DNA of 64,000 bases from Neonectria sp. B-13 (taxonomy: Eukaryota > Ascomycota > Sordariomycetes > Hypocreales > Nectriaceae): NCBI GenBank assembly GCA_002682825.1, contig NOKP01000006.1, forward strand, positions 868,001-932,000. Direction: 5' to 3'. Of the stretch, positions 33,988 to 45,323 are shown one piece after another. The translations under genes were made by a program, and so were the position numbers. The notes beneath the pieces were generated by a model. The model did no database searches. It was not told the DNA's origin and was given only the letters and a program-made list of their open reading frames with translations. The number at the start of each line of letters is the position of its first letter. The stretch's first letter is position 1.

Positions 33988-36413
33988 ACGGCATTTGCTC
34001 GATCTAGTCTCAGACTGGGAAGAGATGTTTGATCTCTAAAAAGTGGATTTGAGTGATGGCCCTGCTGATGCCTATGATTGGGAAGGACGAGCATCTCAAG
34101 TAATGGAATCCCTTCGTGGTGACCACAGGGCCTCTGGTTTTGGGTGATGGTTTCTCTTTGTCTTGCATAATCATGCACTAAAATCTTGAATACACGAATA
34201 CTCGACATTCAGTCGACCTAACTTTATTCCAATTGCCACTGTGATGTTACTGTGTCTTATGCCACGGCAGATCTGTCATCTCATCGAGTCTGATGTGGCA
34301 TTTCTACAACAATTCAATACTCTCATCACTAGTTGAATACCGGGCCTGGTGATCATTATTCAGCGAAGCATGCACAACCGATTCGAGCTTTTGCTGGTGA
34401 ATTCGGACAGGATTTCCCCACAATTGAACCATTACCCCTTTAATGCTTTCACAAGCTTGAATTTGGCTACCTCTGCCAAAATCGTCAATGGGCTTTACAA
34501 ATGCTACAAAGTGTATTTCTATAATATGGCAGTTTTGAAAAGTCAATCCCAAGAAAGCGGCGACTAGACAGAGGTAACATTGGAGGGAGGAATATCACCC
34601 CTTACCTACGATGAGCTAACTACATATATAGTCAGGGCAGTGACTGTTGCAGTCAGATATGAGGGATATTTCAAGGACACGAGTACCTACCCTATTTTCA
34701 TTATCATGAGCAGTGAATGAATGTAATAAAGATGCCAAAACCCTGCTTTCACCGTTGTGGTAGAGGAGTGCTTTGACTTTTACAATAAACCTCGTTTTCT
34801 GGGGGAGTGCGAGTCAATGGATCTGACCTTTTGTAATGGAACTTTTCCTTTGCAACCTAGTACTGCTAGCAAGTATTCATGATATGATCAGGAAAGTGAC
34901 TGATTCTTTGTTATTGCTAATTTGTACACTATTCTCAAGCTCCATAAACCACAGCACTCGCCGGCATAGATGAGAGCCTTGAATAAAGGTAAGAGGATAA
35001 AAAAGACGGGGGCCAGATTCGTAGCTGAACTAGGTACGAACAGCAAGAATTCATGTGGCAGAGATGATAGTTTACTTGCAAGGAAGTGACAGAGTGGGTT
35101 GTATGGAGTCCATTAGCATGCGGCCACCACGCCAACGGGTTGGTGCGAAGTTGGTCTCAAGGAACGGGAACAACTATGTCTCCGGTGCAGATCGCAGTCT
35201 GTCGGCCCATCGCACAGGCAATTACCGGGGTGCCGGGCCACTGCGGGATCGGATCCGCAAGGACCTCTACTCCGTAATTACCACTTGGAACCCACCGGGC
35301 AGCACCAATTTCCTCTGTAACAGCCCATTAATTGAATCAAACTTACCGGCGATCTTCCCCAACCGCTTTCTTTCTATTGACTCTTCGCGGAGTGGCGTTC
35401 CCGCATTTCGGTGCCCTCACCGGTATGCGGCTTCGGAAACGGGCTACATGCTTAAGTGAGCAATTGTGCAAAAGCCGCGCAATCAAAACGCCAATAGATC
35501 GTCTCTCACACGGGGATAGTCGGACTTTGTCGAGCCCGATGGATGCAATGGCCGGCATGCCGGAATCGTGCGAAGCGCAACGGTCCAAGTGCCACGACCG
35601 CCGCCACTTTTCTATTCTCCCATGTTAGTGGCACCCGTAAATCGCGGGAAGGGAGATTCAACTTGCGCCAAGGCTTGCTCGTAGGGTCACAGGCCTCCCC
35701 CGCTTGGATCCGTCGAGGGCTCGAGGCAGACCTCCCTCGCTTGATGGGCATCGTTGGCCCAATGAGTGAAGCGGTGAGATTCGTAGTGGTGGTGGCATCT
35801 TGCTTCGGTATAGGCCGAGGCTCGAGGGCCAACGCCCAGTCGGAGTCGTCGCTGTCCCTCCATGGCAGCAATCGACATGCTCTAGACTTGGCCCTTGCGA
35901 GACTTTGGATGCAAGACGATGTCGCCAAACAGGACAAAAGCTACCACGGGATCTGTGTGAAAAATGGATGCATCTAGATACGCACGGTCTGGTGCGTCAC
36001 CATACATACAGAACGAGGCACGAGGTACGAGGGGCGACAAATGAGGCCCTCTATTCTTCCCATTCCCGTCATTGAATCTTGATTGCAATGCCATATTCAA
36101 ACCGTCAGCCATCCATTAAGCCATCCCAGCCCATCAAGCCATTTTCAGCCATCCCATCCAGGAAGAAGCCTATTGATGACACCGTCTTCGTCCGTGTCTA
36201 AAGCAAAGACCAGAGCCTGCAATTTTGACTTATGGGCCGCTTGGGCAGTTCGCGAGGCATGTATATGAATGCTATTCATCGTCTTTCATTCAAGCCTGGT
36301 CTCCGAGTTCCCGTCTGTCAAACATGAATGCCTAGCCGCCGCCGCCGTTGTTGTGTCACAGCCATCGTTCTCGCCAACCCATATCACCACCTGAGCTGAA
36401 CCGTCCTCCTTGC
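33988..36413. other. 2.4 kb spacer without a recognisable gene
   Basis: AT-rich to about 35.0 kb, then more GC-rich. Overlapping open frames at 35.0-36.1 kb on both strands show no family resemblance and no consistent splicing. It probably contains the 3' region of the 85-aa gene and the GPCR promoter. Confidence 0.4.
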
Positions 36414-37859
36414 ATGTCTCAACACGTGAAGGTCGCCCCGGTGCACAGGAACCTCGTCGCCTTGGGTATTGTGGAACGCGTGGGCTCAGTCTTCTCTCTA
36501 CTAGGATGCATCTTTATCCTCGCCACGTTCTGTTTCTCCAAATCCTTCCATAAGCCCATCAACCGACTGGTCTTCTACGCATCCCTCGGCAATGGCATTG
36601 TCAACGTTGGTACGTTGATGGCCACATCATATGTCGGGACTCCCGACTCCTTGGGCTGTCAAGTTCAAGCCTTTCTCATTCAGATGCGAGTAGCCGTCTG
36701 TTGTCCCCTCCGCTAAACGTCGCTGACAAGACTTGTAGGTTCATGCCTGCTGATGCACTTTGGACTCTGGCAATGGCCATCAATGTTTACTTGACGTTTT
36801 ACCGCCACTACAACGCTGCCGATTTGCGAAGGATGGAATTCATGTATATGATATGCTGCTACGGTATTCCTTTCATCCCCGCGATTGTTTATGTATTTGT
36901 CAGCGACAGCGAAGGAAATCGGGCATATGGCAACGCTGGCTTGTGGTGCTGGATTTCCAAGGACTGGGGAATCTGGCGAATTCTGACATTCTACGGCCCT
37001 GTCTGGTGAGGTGTTCTTCTGAGCGTTTCGTCCATTTCTAACCTCAAGCTCTAGGATTGTCATTTTCACCACCCTGTTCATTTATGTCCGCACCGGAGGC
37101 GACATGTACCGAAACCGGAAACAGCTTCGCTACATCAGTGGCGTCGAGACAGCCATCCGTACCTCGACGTGGTTAAAGACGACTGAGGTCCACATCACTT
37201 CCGAGGTGGCTTCAAAATGCTCAGAGCACAATATCGTGGGGCTGCCTGGGAGAAATGAGCCCGAGGGATGTCCAGGAACCTCTTCGACCTACAAGCCGGC
37301 CTATTCCGTGAGCATCTCAGCCAATCCCGACGGTCGAGATTCTCGCGACGATACGATCCTTTCCAATCCTGGCCAATTCTGCGAAGGCCTACCCAACTCT
37401 AAGTCGGCAACTGCGCTAGCAAGTGCAGCACGCTTATCAATGAGCTCAGCCGAATGGTCCTACGCCAAATGTTCGATGCTGTTCTTCACAGCGATGCTCG
37501 TCACCTGGATTCCATCAAGCTCAAACCGCGTCTACTCAGTCGTCCACAACAACCACTCCTCCGTTGTTCTCGAGTTCATGAGCGCGGTTGTGCTGCCGCT
37601 GCAGGGCTTCTGGAACGCTGCCATCTACATCGTTACATCCTGGAAGGCCTGCAAGATGGTCTTCGATGACGTGCGACATTTCCGTTGGTCTCGGGCCACT
37701 GAACCAGTGGACCATGAGCCCATGGATATGTTCAGGACGGCTTGTCGAGGCCACGGTGTTCATGAGGGTAGAAAAAATGAAAGCGAGACCCAACTGGCGA
37801 TCAGTGTCGTGGACAGCGTGGCCGGAAGTTCTAGTGCAAGGAGAAGTGCTGCCGAATGA
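36414..37859 (+). CDS. cAMP-receptor-like G-protein-coupled receptor (Dicty_CAR family)
   Basis: Three exons (36414-36685, 36739-37005, 37055-37859) give 447 aa. Intron 1 (36686-36738) uses a GC donor (GCGAGT) with a good gctgac branch; only this keeps QAFLIQMFMPADALWTLAMA in frame. Seven hydrophobic spans are visible. Family blocks are CQVQAFLIQMF, INVYLTFYRHYNAADLRRME, CCYGIPFIPAIVYVFV and LWCWISKDWGIWRILTFYGP. A Ser-rich third intracellular loop of about 130 residues precedes span 6, and span 7 contains PLQGFWNAAIYIVTSW. Fungal relatives signal through heterotrimeric G proteins in nutrient or stress sensing; the ligand is unknown. It converges with a decayed 7TM-RGS gene. Confidence 0.88.
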
Positions 37860-38377
37860 GTGGCAGGACCTTATTTGTTGAAGTTTCGATGCTAGGATAA
37901 CGGCATTTATTAGTGTGGGCAGTGATTCGCAGCATCAATAGGCCTGGGACTTGCTTGCCGCGAAAGGGACATCACGAAGTGGTAATCCAATGACTTGAGT
38001 CACGAAAACCTCAATATCGAGCTTGGCTTCCAATGAAATCATTGGGATAGTGGCAGTGGAGGCTGGAATTGCTAGTGTCAAGGATGCTAGCCTGAGAATA
38101 CGGCAAGGTGAGAGCATTTGTCTCAAATGAACGAGACAAGCGAAGCGAAGAAGACGTCCCTACCACCAAAGCGAATTACCATTCGCATGAGCAACCACTG
38201 CGCAAGCCTCACAATTCTAGTACATGTAAGAGGTTATATATAGAGGCAAACTCAATGCCTCAGCCCGAGATAGCCAAGCCCTTGGGCGACCAATCCAGGC
38301 TAACCCGGGTCATCACTACGAACACCTCTGTAGCTTCAAAAGTGGGAATGAACGAAGTCTGAAATCTGGTCCGACAC
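37860..38377. other. Spacer between the GPCR and the RGS relic
   Basis: About 520 bases. A 63-codon minus-strand frame (37935-38126) has a hydrophobic start but no supporting context, and I do not call it. Confidence 0.4.
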
Positions 38378-40100
38378 CTAGCTCGCGAACGTTGTCTGTG
38401 ACTCCGCCGTATCATCACCCCGCCCCGTGTCGCTCGACCGTTTTTGCTGTCGCTCCTTGACAAATTTCGTCCACGTGTTTGTGAAGACTAGGTACTTGAT
38501 ATGGGCCTGCGCCTTGTCGAAAACGGCGGAGTTGAAGTCGGCGGGGATCTCGTCCGTGTACGAATACTGTTTTTTGTTCTCTGACTTTGGTCTGGGAATC
38601 TCGACTTCAAAGGGTGTGGCTGTGTTCACGAGTGGTTCCCCGCATATAATCCGCGCGGCTTTCTCGAATAGATCTTCAAGGTGCTTCAAGTCCTTCGATG
38701 ATAGGTTCAAGGGGAATTCGGCGTCTCGGGGGCTGATGAAGGTGGTGTAGATCTCCAGCGCGCGGTTGTACGCATCGCGCTTCTGCTCCTCGTCGGATGA
38801 TTCAGGCCAGAATGCCTTCCATTTTGCAGTGCGTGTCAGAAATGCAATGTTCTCTCCCGAGAAGTCACGCTTCGTTGAAAAGTTCTGTAGGGCGACTGCG
38901 TCATCATTGAGGGCCTCCTCAAGGGCGGTCATTGTAAAGCGGTCGCCCATCTTCCTGTCCAGATAATATAAAGTCTGACCCTTCTCGATAACGCTGATTG
39001 AAGAGATTTTTCACTCTTTTGAGGCCGACGGTCTGAGGGATGTTACTTCCAGTCTTGTTTCCCACTTGGTGTTGGGGTCGGTTGTCTTTAAATTTTAGGA
39101 TTAAAAGTATCATGACTTTGCGACGGGAACGAACATGGCGACAATTTCGAACGTCATGACTGAGAGGTGAATCCTATGTTTAATCAGCCAGTCTGCTTTT
39201 CTCTTGAACCGCTTGTTCAATCGCAACGTGAATCTTCACTATTGACTTGGGGTAAAAATCCGCATTGACTGAGGCAAGCGCAGGAACGAGTGTTGTGTTG
39301 AGGACCATCGGTGTGGCATGAACACTCAATATGGCAAGTAAACAAACGGAAACAGTAAATTGTTTGAGCACGCCATCTCACCACACCGAAGATCTCCCAT
39401 GCTTGCCAAACAAGGATACCTGTAGTAGAGGTCAATCGCGAGCATGCACTTTGGTGACCCGTTCGTCAACCTTTGCGACCCATGTCCAAGTCACTTGCCA
39501 TAGCACAGACGGCCAACATCTCCACCCTCGACCTAGGTTCACCAATTGCTCTTGGAGCATTTCATCGCGAAGATCCGTACTATGAATGCCGATTAAAGTA
39601 TGAGACTCGCGACAAGCCAGCCAGTGAGGGTGCCTAGGTAAATGGTCAGTGTTGGAGCCAGTTCAATATCAGGGCCGACGAGATCCCGGAGGATTGATTA
39701 TACCGAGCCAATAAATATCATGATCCTTTCCGGGCATTACATGTTTCTCAGGCAGTAGAGCCACGAAGAATGAGCACCATTGCGCCCTGGCTTGCGTCGA
39801 AGATCGGCAGGCATGAGCTGCTTCTGCAGCTTGGCGATGTGAAGAAAACGACTGTTAGAGGCATGAAACAGGGCGATGCCTAGGGAACTAGATGCCTTTG
39901 AAGGATTACACGCGAGGGTGAATGGCATAGTCGCCTCGATCGGGTATGCAATTTGTTCAAAATCAGGATACGCGTGTAGGAAATGTATGGCTGGCAGACC
40001 GCGGATCCTTGAGAATGGAGTGTCGGCTGTTGAACCATCAGAACAACATGATAGCAAATACGAGAGTCGCCCAACTTGCGCGAAATGAAGCCAAAAAGAT
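38378..40100 (-). pseudogene. Decayed seven-transmembrane/RGS protein gene with intact RGS end
   Basis: The 3' part (38378-38950, 190 codons from an internal ATG) is an intact RGS domain: TMTALEEAL, DFSGENIAFLT, YTTFISPRDAEFPLNLSS, FDKAQAHIKYLVFTNTW. Upstream on the same strand are family pieces in different frames: a first span (about 40040-40098) ended by a TGA at 40038-40040; IRGLP in the next frame, explained by one extra base near 40005; LGIALFHASNSRFLHIAKL (about 39820-39895); RWRAQTI (about 39375-39400); and SVHATPM with a following span in another frame (about 39250-39345). No intron set that I could draw removes the stop and frameshifts. Expected architecture is that of fungal 7TM-RGS proteins (GprK type). 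The RGS part could still be translated alone. Confidence 0.75.
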
Positions 40101-42146
40101 GTGCACCTTGCGTAGTTTGTCATCCTTAGAGATGAGGACCGAAACTGTCGCATTGAGGCTCCCGAGCTGCCCTTTCTTTCTTGCCCTTGAGATTAGCATT
40201 CAAGGTATGGGTTTTATTACAACCCTTACACCCCTCAACCAATCAATAGACCATTTCGAATCATTGCGGCGTCTTAAATCCTTGACCCGATGCGCTAGGC
40301 TTCCCGGTGTTCCCAGGTCCCCCACATTTTCGCGGGCCATTGTGAATCGGACGGAGTGACTGCCTCCATACAAGTGTGTCTGAAATAACGGTATAGCGAT
40401 ATTGTAGCTCTCGATTACGCGACTTTATGATGCATGCTATACGATTATCGGGGTCAACTAGTCTCCACAATTCACCCTAACCATCAAAGCCAGAGGCATG
40501 ACAGAGAGCCAGATTACGACGGAAGAAACGTGAAGCATCCACGGAAAATGCAGAGGCTCTAAAAAAAATTACGAGACGAGAGCGAGAAGAAGCTTGCTAG
40601 GTGCGAAGAAAATGGAAACAGCATCTCTCTGGTGAACACTTGCCCAGCAAAAGTGCCCACTCTTCCCTGAATTAATATAATATTGCTCCAGGCTGAGATC
40701 AGAGAATGAACGGGTTTCTCCAAGCGCACGCTGGAGGGCATTGGCAATAGTCGCGGGGATTCGATGCGACAGCCGACGTTTTGGAAATGCGAAGCGCAGC
40801 CGAAAAATGTGGATGGATGGATAAGTCATGGCTTAAGTTAGTTCTTGAGCGAATCTGGGGTCAGATGGCAAAGCAAGATGGGTAATCCAGTCAGACTTCA
40901 GAACAAGCTCAATGGAGCGGCTAATTAGTGCTTCATCCCCAGAAACGGCTTCATGGACCAATTGCGGACCGTGAAGTCGATGATGGCAGCGAGGAAGTCA
41001 TCAACTTCCCCTAGTCTGCCGCAAATAGGCTATCGGCCCTTTTCTGATGAACCGGACGGGCAATGCTCTAGTTCAGCCCGCCTAGTAGTGGGGCGTCCGC
41101 CGGGTTGTGGCTTGGTAGACGGCACTCGAACCTCACCCTGAGAGCTATCGCTGTGTCCTGGGCTTCGTATGAGGCACGCCCGATAGCTAACTGCCTTGTT
41201 GGGCTGATATAGCAAAGACAAAAAGAAGGTGCCGTAAGCCGTGTGTGGACTGATTCAGCAAGGAAGCGAGAACAATGACGCACCTGTGTCTATACGCTGG
41301 CACGCTAATGGGGTTTCAAGGCGCCTTGACGATGCGCAGGCGGCCGACCGAGCAGAAGCGAAGATAGGCTACGGGACTTGCCGCGACTCGCGAACATGGC
41401 GAAGAAGACGGAAAAGATGAAAGCCCGTTACAAACGCGCGGAAAAAAGAATCACAAAATGCCGAAATGAGACTTGATAGAGGCCGGGCTAGGGTCCCGTA
41501 ACTAGAGTTCCGCCTTACAGCTTCGAAGTCCCACTGGAGTGGATGAAGTGGCTGAAAGACACATGGACGATGGTGGTTGCACGTCACGTGTCGCGGCCAA
41601 AGATGCCAAATCTTCAGCTCCTGTGGGGCGCGCGGGCCCGCCCTGCATGGATCCGCCGGAGGGGACCTGCCGCCTGGGGACCCTGGAGATCCTGTTTTTA
41701 GTACTCTCCACCATTCCCTCTAGTTTGTCGATATCTCTGGGAATTCTTCCAGAGAGCATGTGGAAGCGACACGATGTTTGCCGTTGCCGGTGATTTCTAT
41801 AATTGCCCCCCGTTCCCCCTTTGTCTCGAAGCCTTCGAAATCTTCTGGTTTCGGATGAGTAATCCAGTCGCCGCCTGCCGCCTGCCGCCTGCCACCTGTG
41901 AACTGTGAATTACCCGGTTTCTCGGAATTCCTTGCCTAGGAGTTGCTGCCACTTCTCGCTCTTTTCTACCCTCGGTCTCCATAGAACCCTCCCACCGAAA
42001 ATCACCTCGGATCCAACAGGCCCAAGCCCAAATCATCCAAGTTGAACCAACGACTAATCCTTTCGCCACCAGAGGCAATACCATCTCCAGCTTTTGGCAA
42101 TACTATTGCTACAACACTGCCCCACTTATTACGCTCACCACCCACC
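40101..42146. promoter_or_regulatory. 2 kb spacer: bZIP promoter and leader
   Basis: Upstream part without recognisable gene. From about 41.8 kb the sequence becomes CT/CA-rich and leads into the bZIP start at 42147. A heptamer repeat (listed) lies in this leader. Confidence 0.45.
41868..41898 (+). repeat. Heptamer repeat (CCGCCTG)n
   Basis: Three exact copies of ccgcctg plus a fourth, altered copy (ccacctg), about 250 bases upstream of the bZIP ATG. Simple repeat; function unknown. Confidence 0.7.
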
Positions 42147-43369
42147 ATGGACGACTTTACATATGACTGTCCGAGCTCTCAGCCTTATCACCACTTCATG
42201 ACTATTCCTTCAATAGCGCCCTCTCACTCTGGCCCGGGCGCCTTTTCCACTTCAGCCCCAGTAAGTCGAGATTGGGTTTTGTCTATTTCCCTCACCCTCA
42301 AGTATACAACCCTGCCTGAACATTCCTTACTTAAGCATTACTCTATCATCAGTAATTCTCTACATCGTGCCATTCCCCTCTTCCCCCGCATGAGCCGTGT
42401 AGCACTTGGTCCCGCTCTGCTAATACTTAAGGTTTTGCCCTCTCTTACAGGAGCATTTTAAGACACATCCTCATCATCTCAACAAACAATTCTCTCCGTT
42501 TAGCTACGGCCAGGGCTTCGACACCGACAGTTCGCCTACAAGTAGCTTCCCCAACCATCCTAGTCAGGACATATTTAGCGCCCATTCATCCCAACACCAG
42601 CCACGATATGGCGGTGTTGCAAACACCATGAAGATCAGCAAACTTGATAGCGCAACCAGCGAGGACAACGACGAGCTCAGTCCCGCCCAGTCCCGACGGA
42701 AGGCCCAGAACCGCACCGCGTAAGTCTTCTTTCCACTGTTTGGGCTCACTGATCCGTATCTTCTTATGGCTGCCCTCTCGGATTTGTTCATGCTGTGGAT
42801 ATTCCGGTACTTGTCAGGGTTTGCTCATGTCTCAGCATACAATATGCCCCTGGTTCAACTTGCTGATGTGTTTGATCTGTAGCCAACAAGCCTTCCGCAA
42901 ACGAAAGGAGAAGCATGTCAAGGATCTCGAGGCCAAGCTTGCAGACCTAGAAGCCACCCAAAAAACAACTGCGGCCGAGAATGAACGCCTCAAGCTAGAC
43001 TTAACCAAAGTATCCACCGAAAATAAAATCCTCCGCATGCGTTCCACATCCTCAGCATCGGCTGCCAGCCCCGGCCGCTTTAACTCCGCCGAGTTCTACT
43101 TTAATGTTCTACAAAACCAGCCCAATAAGACTCCATCCCGCCGCATTACAACCTCAAGAGATGGCGAGCGTCTGCTGGCCGCTGGTGCGGCCTGGGATTT
43201 TATCCTCAACCACAAGCTCTTCAAGAAGGGTCTTGTCGATGTCGGCAGTGTGAGCGAATATCTCAAGAATTGTGCTCGCTGTGACGGTCATGGCCCTGCC
43301 TTCCGGGAGAGCTCCATTATTGCGGCTATTGAGCAGAGTGTTATTAGTAGAACGGATAATCTTCTCTGA
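42147..43369 (+). CDS. AP-1-like bZIP transcription factor
   Basis: Three exons (42147-42260, 42451-42719, 42883-43369) give 289 aa; intron 2 (163 bases) splits the basic region. The joined basic region NRTAQQAFRKRKEKHV keeps the Yap/Pap1 signature N-x2-A-Q-x2-F-R and is followed by a leucine zipper of about four heptads (LEAKLADLEATQ onward). The usual family form is NRAAQRAFR, so Arg-to-Gln and Ala-to-Thr changes sit in the DNA-contact helix. The C-terminal domain (RLLAAGAAWDFILNHKLFKKG, then CARCDGHGPAF) is the conserved block of this fungal subgroup. The typical redox cysteine clusters of Yap1 are not obvious. Nuclear, probably a stress or metabolic regulator. Its exact orthologue is not identified. 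Confidence 0.88.
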
Positions 43370-43683
43370 AAAATGGGTTGCTGGGATTTGAGAAGGTAAG
43401 CAAGGCGTATGGAGCGACATTACGGTTAGAAGCAGTGGATTGGATCCTGTATCCCTCGAGGCACTTAGGTTGGCGGTGTTCCCTTCCTACGATTTATTTC
43501 CTCAGCTCTTAGTTGCAACTCAGAGCTGCGGCAATGTGTTTCGGTCCAAGTCGAGAAACGTAAGATAGCTAGGAGACTGCCGTTCTAAGGGGCGTTTAAT
43601 GTTTGGCATTTTCAGATATGAAATCCTTTCCCCCGTGAGTCTCTGAGTTGCAATGCAAGCACGCAGATGCTTAGCCCTTGAGC
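43370..43683. other. Spacer between convergent genes
   Basis: 314 bases with the 3' ends of the bZIP gene (+) and the SDR gene (-). Nothing else seen. Confidence 0.5.
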
Positions 43684-44834
43684 CTAGGACTGGTTGACAA
43701 CGATCTTCCATTCCTCCACAAAACTCGCCTCGAAGTCTTGTCTCGTCTTCTTTGGCTTCCATCCAATCTCGCGAGCCAAGTCCGCCCGGGTCCGCGCTCG
43801 AGACGCGAAGCTTAGCTCAATTGCAGTCGGTGGGATTGGCTTTCCGAACTTGTCAATCGCCTCCTCAAGCGAGAGTTCTTGCACCTTTTCCGATTTGAGA
43901 TACCCCAATGCTTGTCCCTCTTTTGCAACGCGCTCTGAGATTTCACGCCAAGAGTGATGTCCGGTCTCATTGAAGTATATGCCCTTTTTGTTGGACGGCA
44001 AGTCGTCCCCTGCGAGAAGGCGAGAAAGCACTAGTTCGTATAGATCGACCAAGTCGCTGATATGGACGTGGTCCCATTCGGCATCCCCTGAACCAAGGAC
44101 AGAAGCAAATCCGTCGCGGCGCGCGGCGCGTATGATGGTGTCAATCTGGATCGAGGTCTGATTGAAGAGCCCACTACCTAGCCCGTAAATAGTCGGTGAC
44201 ATGAGGATGTACGTCTTGATGTTGGCGGCCTCGCCTTTGTCGAAGACGAACAGGTCAGTGGTGCGCTGTTGATACGGTTCTCGGTCCTCGCGATAGCGCT
44301 CGTAGGCGTAAATATCCTCTTTGTCGGACAAAACACGGGTCTCGGTGATGGTGCCGTTGACGGGGACCTCACCAAGACTCGAGGTGCCAGACGTCTGCGC
44401 CCGTCAGTTTCTGTGGACCCGGGGAGTGGGGGTTTGCGATGAACTAACATGTATGAGGTACGTCTCCTTACCCGTCTCTTTCTTGCGATCTGCAAGACCG
44501 AGGATCAAAGCCTCGGCCGCTGAGGAGTGGAATGCGCTTGCGGCGTTGATGACAATGTCGTGCTTGCTAGCGACGTCCCTTATAAGGGCAGTGTCATCGA
44601 GGCCACTGAATACAATGGCATTGACGCCTCTGACCTTGAGGGCGTCGACGTGATCCTGCTTGCGAACCAGTGCTGATATCTGGCTTGTTTGAATGTTGGG
44701 GTCTGTGGATTGCAGCAAGGTCGTAAGGATGGAACCGCCACTGGAAGAGTCAGTAGATTTCTGGCTAAAAGCGGTACTTAGAGGACCTACATGTACCCAG
44801 TGGCACCCGTGATGAGGATCTTTGTCGCAGACAT
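43684..44834 (-). CDS. Extended SDR / NAD(P)-dependent epimerase-like protein
   Basis: Three exons (44791-44834, 44449-44740, 43684-44394) give 348 aa. The Rossmann start ITGATGYIGGSILT is restored across intron 1 and keeps the GxxGxxG nucleotide loop. HDIVINAASAFHSSAAEAL and LIHTSGTSSLGE follow in SDR order. The C-terminal substrate half includes SPTIYGLGSGLFNQTSIQI, and HSWREISERVA and AREIGWKPKKT near the end. I do not see a clear YxxxK catalytic pair, which many NmrA/epimerase-like fungal proteins lack. It is divergently transcribed from a Zn2Cys6 factor across 489 bases, so a sensor or a dedicated enzyme for that regulator are both possible. Confidence 0.82.
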
Positions 44835-45323
44835 GATGGGTGTTGGTGTAAAGCAAAGATGTACGACTGAGAGGGTGTTTAACTTGCTCCAAATGATTAC
44901 TCCCAAGTGCGGGTGAACGCCCTTTTTATGTCATTTGAGTGAGACAAAGTGATATTTCCCCCCCTCTGACTTACACCAGTGGCGACCACTAGAATTCAAC
45001 AGCGGTACTCCCACATGCTCAAGCAAGTGACGTTATAATGCGGTCAAAGTTGCCCATTGCCAGCGGGATTACTAAAGTCGTGCGTGCAACGTCGGTCTGC
45101 ACCCGGCGCACGGTGTGGGAACCCCTGATGAACCCGGGCTCACACAGTGCTTCCCTAACTCGGGCGAGTCGGATCGCCGGAGTTAAGCCCGGACCACATA
45201 CCTAAGTTAACCCCTCCTCACCACAATTCGTTTTCGGCCATCCACTTAATTGTTGGACCCAGCTCTTCAGACATTCGGCTTGTTGCTACGCGGCCTATGG
45301 TCTCTTTTCTGTCTCAGGATTAA
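44835..45323. promoter_or_regulatory. Divergent promoter, SDR gene / Zn2Cys6 factor 1
   Basis: 489 bases between two divergent starts. It contains CGG triplets at 45161-45163, 45170-45172 and 45178-45180; the last two form CGG-N5-CGG, a spacing usable by Zn2Cys6 dimers. Binding is inferred. Confidence 0.5.

Noticed and set aside
35506..35937. Overlapping frames of 143-144 codons on both strands
   Set aside because: Arg/Ser-rich, both strands open through GC-rich sequence, no motif.
37935..38126. Short minus-strand frame with hydrophobic start (possible small secreted protein)
   Set aside because: 63 codons, no promoter or intron evidence and an uncertain signal peptide.
38919..39113. Frame joining an extra exon to the RGS domain as a working gene
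   Set aside because: A splice at about 38997 could extend the RGS frame slightly, but further upstream stops and frameshifts cannot be removed by introns.
45040..45200. Possible 5S rRNA or tRNA in the GC-rich spacer
   Set aside because: The reverse strand does not match the 5S box sequence and no tRNA B-box or acceptor pairing is visible.
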